Source of the DNA: Histidinibacterium lentulum
GTDB taxonomy: Bacteria > Pseudomonadota > Alphaproteobacteria > Rhodobacterales > Rhodobacteraceae
DNA length: 64,000 bases
Direction of reading: 5' to 3'
Assembly: GCF_003789055.1 (NCBI RefSeq)
Contig: NZ_ML119089.1
Location: forward strand, 62,001-126,000
Below the pieces are notes generated by a model. That model was given only the letters and a program-made list of their open reading frames with translations, was not told where the DNA came from and searched no databases. Shown here piece by piece: positions 62,075 through 64,000 of this stretch (positions are counted from its first letter, which is position 1; the number at the start of each line of letters is the position of its first letter). The position numbers and the translations under genes are program-made.

Positions 62075-63307
62075 TCAGGGGCCGTCCCGATACCCGCCCG
62101 CCAGCAGGAAGCGCCGGATGCCGGGATCGCTGCTGAGTGCGGCCGCGCGGGACGCGGCCTCGCGGGCGGCGGCCTCCTGGCCGCATAACCAGAGGATGCG
62201 GGCGCGCGACGCCCACCACGGCTGATAGGTCTCCGCACCCGTGATTGCGTCGAGCTGTGACAGCGCGACGTTGGCTTCGCCATTTTCCGCGAGCGCGACA
62301 GCCCGCGCTACCAGCACGCCGGTGGTGGGCGCAAACCCGGCCAGCACATCGTAAAGCTGCGCCAGCGGGCCGTGCAGGCGTTCGCCGGTCGTGCGGCTCT
62401 GCGCGTGAAGCGACTGAATTGCTGCCTCGGTCTGGAACCTCCCCGGCTGGCTCACGCGTGCGGCAGCGCGCAGGGCGGCTTCTGCCTCGGCCATCATGTC
62501 GCGCGACCACAAGGAGACGTCCTGGTCGCGCAGAGGGATGAAGTTGCCATCAGGCCCTCGCCGCGCCGCCCGCCGCGCCTCGCAGTGGAGCATCATGGCA
62601 AGCAAGCCAAGCGCCTCGGGCTGCTCGGGGGCAAGCTGCACCGTCAGCCGTGCCAGCCAGATCGCCTCATAGGCGAGGCCGGCCAGCCGCGGGTCGGCGC
62701 CGGCCACGTCGTCCCAGGCGGTACCATAGGCCGCGTAGATCGCGGACAACACCGCCGACAGCCGCACAGGAATATCTTCTGCCTCGGGAATCGCAAACGC
62801 GATGCCAGCGTCGCGGATGCGGCGCTTGGCGCGCACCAGCCGTTGACCCATCGAGGCGGGCGCGACCAGAAAGCTTGCGGCGATCCGTGTGGCATCAAGG
62901 CCCAGGACCGTCTGAAGCATCAGCGGTGCCTGCGCGTCCGCCGCGATCGCCGGATGCGTGCAAGTGAACATCAGCTTCAGCCGGTCGTCGCCGAAGCCAT
63001 CCGAAGCGGTGTCATTGCGTTCATCCTCAAGCATTTGCACCATCGCCAAGCTGCGTTCGGCGGTCTGGCGACGCGCCGCGGCATGGCCCGCGCTGCGCCG
63101 CGCAACTGTCAGAAGCCAGCCGACCGGGTTGGATGGCACGCCGTCCTCTGGCCATTGCGCCAGCGCCGCTGCAAAGGCATCGGCCAGCGCATCCTCGGCG
63201 GCGGCAACGTCGCGCGTGCGAGCGGCGAGGATGGCGAGCAGCTTGCCATAGGACTCGCGCGCCGCAAGCCTCGCTTGCGCGGTAGTATCGCGGCGCGCCT
63301 CGTCCAT
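62075..63307 (-). CDS. ECF sigma factor, ECF42-type with C-terminal helical-repeat extension
   Basis: 410 residues. Sigma region 2 (~15-85: AEDALADAFAAALAQWPEDG, NPVGWLLTVARRSAGHAAAR) and region 4 (~110-165: LMLQTVLGLDATRIAASFLV, MGQRLVRAKRRIRDAG) are followed by a ~230-residue TPR-like extension (EAIWLARLTVQLAPEQPEAL). This long form linked to DGPF/YCII proteins is the ECF42 group, which has no classical anti-sigma; the C-terminus is thought to control activity. Its start overlaps the YCII gene stop by one base. Confidence 0.9.
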   Translation of the reverse strand: MDEARRDTTAQARLAARESYGKLLAILAARTRDVAAAEDALADAFAAALAQWPEDGVPSNPVGWLLTVARRSAGHAAARRQTAERSLAMVQMLEDERNDTASDGFGDDRLKLMFTCTHPAIAADAQAPLMLQTVLGLDATRIAASFLVAPASMGQRLVRAKRRIRDAGIAFAIPEAEDIPVRLSAVLSAIYAAYGTAWDDVAGADPRLAGLAYEAIWLARLTVQLAPEQPEALGLLAMMLHCEARRAARRGPDGNFIPLRDQDVSLWSRDMMAEAEAALRAAARVSQPGRFQTEAAIQSLHAQSRTTGERLHGPLAQLYDVLAGFAPTTGVLVARAVALAENGEANVALSQLDAITGAETYQPWWASRARILWLCGQEAAAREAASRAAALSSDPGIRRFLLAGGYRDGP

Positions 63308-63672
63308 CAGGCGGCAAGCGGCGGCAGTACCGGGCGCACCTCAACCGACCCGCCCGATGCGCAGGGCGCCCGTGAGGCCCACTCGAGCGCGGCATCAAGA
63401 TCGGGCACGTCGAGAATGACAAACCCCGCCAGTTGCTCCTTGGTGTCGGCGAACGGGCCATCGACGACATGCCGCGTGCCGTTCTCGACCCGCAGCGTCG
63501 TCGCGGTCTCGGGCGGGCGCAGCACGTTGCCGCCGACCATCGTCCCGGATTGTGCGAGCGCGCCGATATAGGCCTGCCAGCCAACCCAATAGGCCCCGGC
63601 CCGCGCAGGATCGGTGGGTTTGGCCCTCTCCTCGGGGGTTTCGCGGAACTGCAGCATGTATTGCATAAGCAT
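63307..63672 (-). CDS. DGPF (YCII-related) domain protein, ECF42 partner
   Basis: 121 residues from the ATG at 63672 (AGGA 7 bases upstream); ATG 63666 is an alternative. Compact YCII/DGPF ferredoxin-like fold with the naming motif DGPF in HVVDGPFADTKEQLAGF and later AALEWASRAPCAS and VEVRPVLPP. Such genes are the conserved partners and probable targets of ECF42 sigma factors. Translationally coupled to the sigma gene. Confidence 0.88.
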   Translation of the reverse strand: MLMQYMLQFRETPEERAKPTDPARAGAYWVGWQAYIGALAQSGTMVGGNVLRPPETATTLRVENGTRHVVDGPFADTKEQLAGFVILDVPDLDAALEWASRAPCASGGSVEVRPVLPPLAA

Positions 63673-63802
63673 TGCCTTTTCCTGGCGGATGGCCGTCCGA
63701 AGACGGCTGTTGATGGGTGAATGAGCGCGCGACGAGATCTCATCGCAACGTATCACAAGGCCCGCGCGCCGCGAGCGATAGCATCGCGGCGCGCGCCGTC
63801 AC

Positions 63803-64000
63803 TTAGACGCCTGGCGGCGGCAGGACCGGGCGTATTTCGACCGACCCGGCCGTCACGCAGGGTGCCTTCGCGGCCCAGTCGAGGGCTGCGTCAAGATCGG
63901 CCACGTCAAGAATCACATAGCCGCCCAGCATTTCCGTGTTGTCAGCGAAAGGTCCATCCACGACCTGCGGCGTGCCGTTCGTGACGCGCAGTGTCGTCGC
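63803..64000 (-). CDS. Second DGPF (YCII-related) protein, C-terminal part (cut by window end)
   Basis: The last 65 codons are in the window: TTLRVTNGTPQVVDGPFADN, then MLGGYVILDVADLDAALDWA, ending IRPVLPPPGV. It is a tandem paralogue of the preceding-strand neighbour, sharing about two thirds of residues over this stretch. The 130-bp gap between them shows no gene. The start lies beyond base 64000. Confidence 0.85.
   Translation of the reverse strand, partial: ATTLRVTNGTPQVVDGPFADNTEMLGGYVILDVADLDAALDWAAKAPCVTAGSVEIRPVLPPPGV

Overview
The window is high-GC alphaproteobacterial DNA, almost certainly Rhodobacterales (Rhodobacteraceae/Paracoccaceae). This rests on a complete nuo (complex I) cluster interspersed with lineage-typical small genes (DUF5333-like and DUF5337-like proteins, a NuoE with a long C-terminal extension), an UpsM-like sRNA leader ahead of mraZ, and a DUF1127 gene followed by CCUCCUCCC-loop 'Cuckoo'/CcsR RNAs. 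Both RNA systems are known from Rhodobacter. Coordinates run from the 3' part of the nuo cluster (low numbers) to its 5' start near 32.2 kb, because nearly everything up to 34.2 kb is on the minus strand.

Region 1 (1-32.3 kb, minus strand): nuoA, B, C, D, E, F, then G, H, I, J, K, L, M, N, followed by birA, coaX and the start of an RNase J gene. All 14 complex I subunits are present and look intact. Between them sit about a dozen accessory genes: an NTF2-like protein, lipoproteins, two proteins sharing the C-terminal helix-hairpin-helix-like domain of the fused NuoE, DUF5337-like and DUF5333-like proteins, a carboxymuconolactone-decarboxylase-like protein and two exported proteins. The cluster is split between the DUF5333-like gene and nuoG by an 8-kb sugar-type island (14.4-21.8 kb). 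The island has a binding protein, two permeases, an ATPase, a TIM-barrel isomerase and a Gfo/Idh/MocA dehydrogenase on the minus strand, plus a divergent LacI-type regulator. A degraded IS5-like transposase remnant lies at its nuoG side.

Region 2 (32.3-48.6 kb): a DegT-type aminotransferase and a phosphoglycolate-phosphatase-like HAD protein (minus), glmU-glmS (plus), a lipoprotein (minus), moaA (plus), then the division and cell-wall (dcw) cluster on the minus strand: mraZ-rsmH-ftsL-ftsI-murE-murF-mraY-murD. The mraZ leader holds a candidate promoter, a strong intrinsic terminator about 200 nt downstream (the UpsM arrangement), a perfect DnaA box and four 10-bp-phased TGAAC/T repeats.

Region 3 (48.8-57.5 kb): a GNAT acetyltransferase and an Mrp/ApbC iron-sulfur carrier; DUF1127 gene plus an array of seven anti-Shine-Dalgarno hairpins (three CcsR-like RNAs and one orphan hairpin); three alpha/beta-hydrolases and a transporter binding-protein remnant; an ArsR-SRPBCC fusion regulator; thrS.

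Region 4 (57.6-64 kb): a bufferin-type copper-chelating peptide operon (bufA, bufB/MNIO, bufC, doxX), a small membrane protein, an ArsC/Spx-like protein, a cold-shock protein, a small exported protein, and an ECF42-type sigma factor with two tandem DGPF/YCII partner genes, the second cut by the window end. No tRNA, rRNA, CRISPR array or intact insertion sequence was seen.
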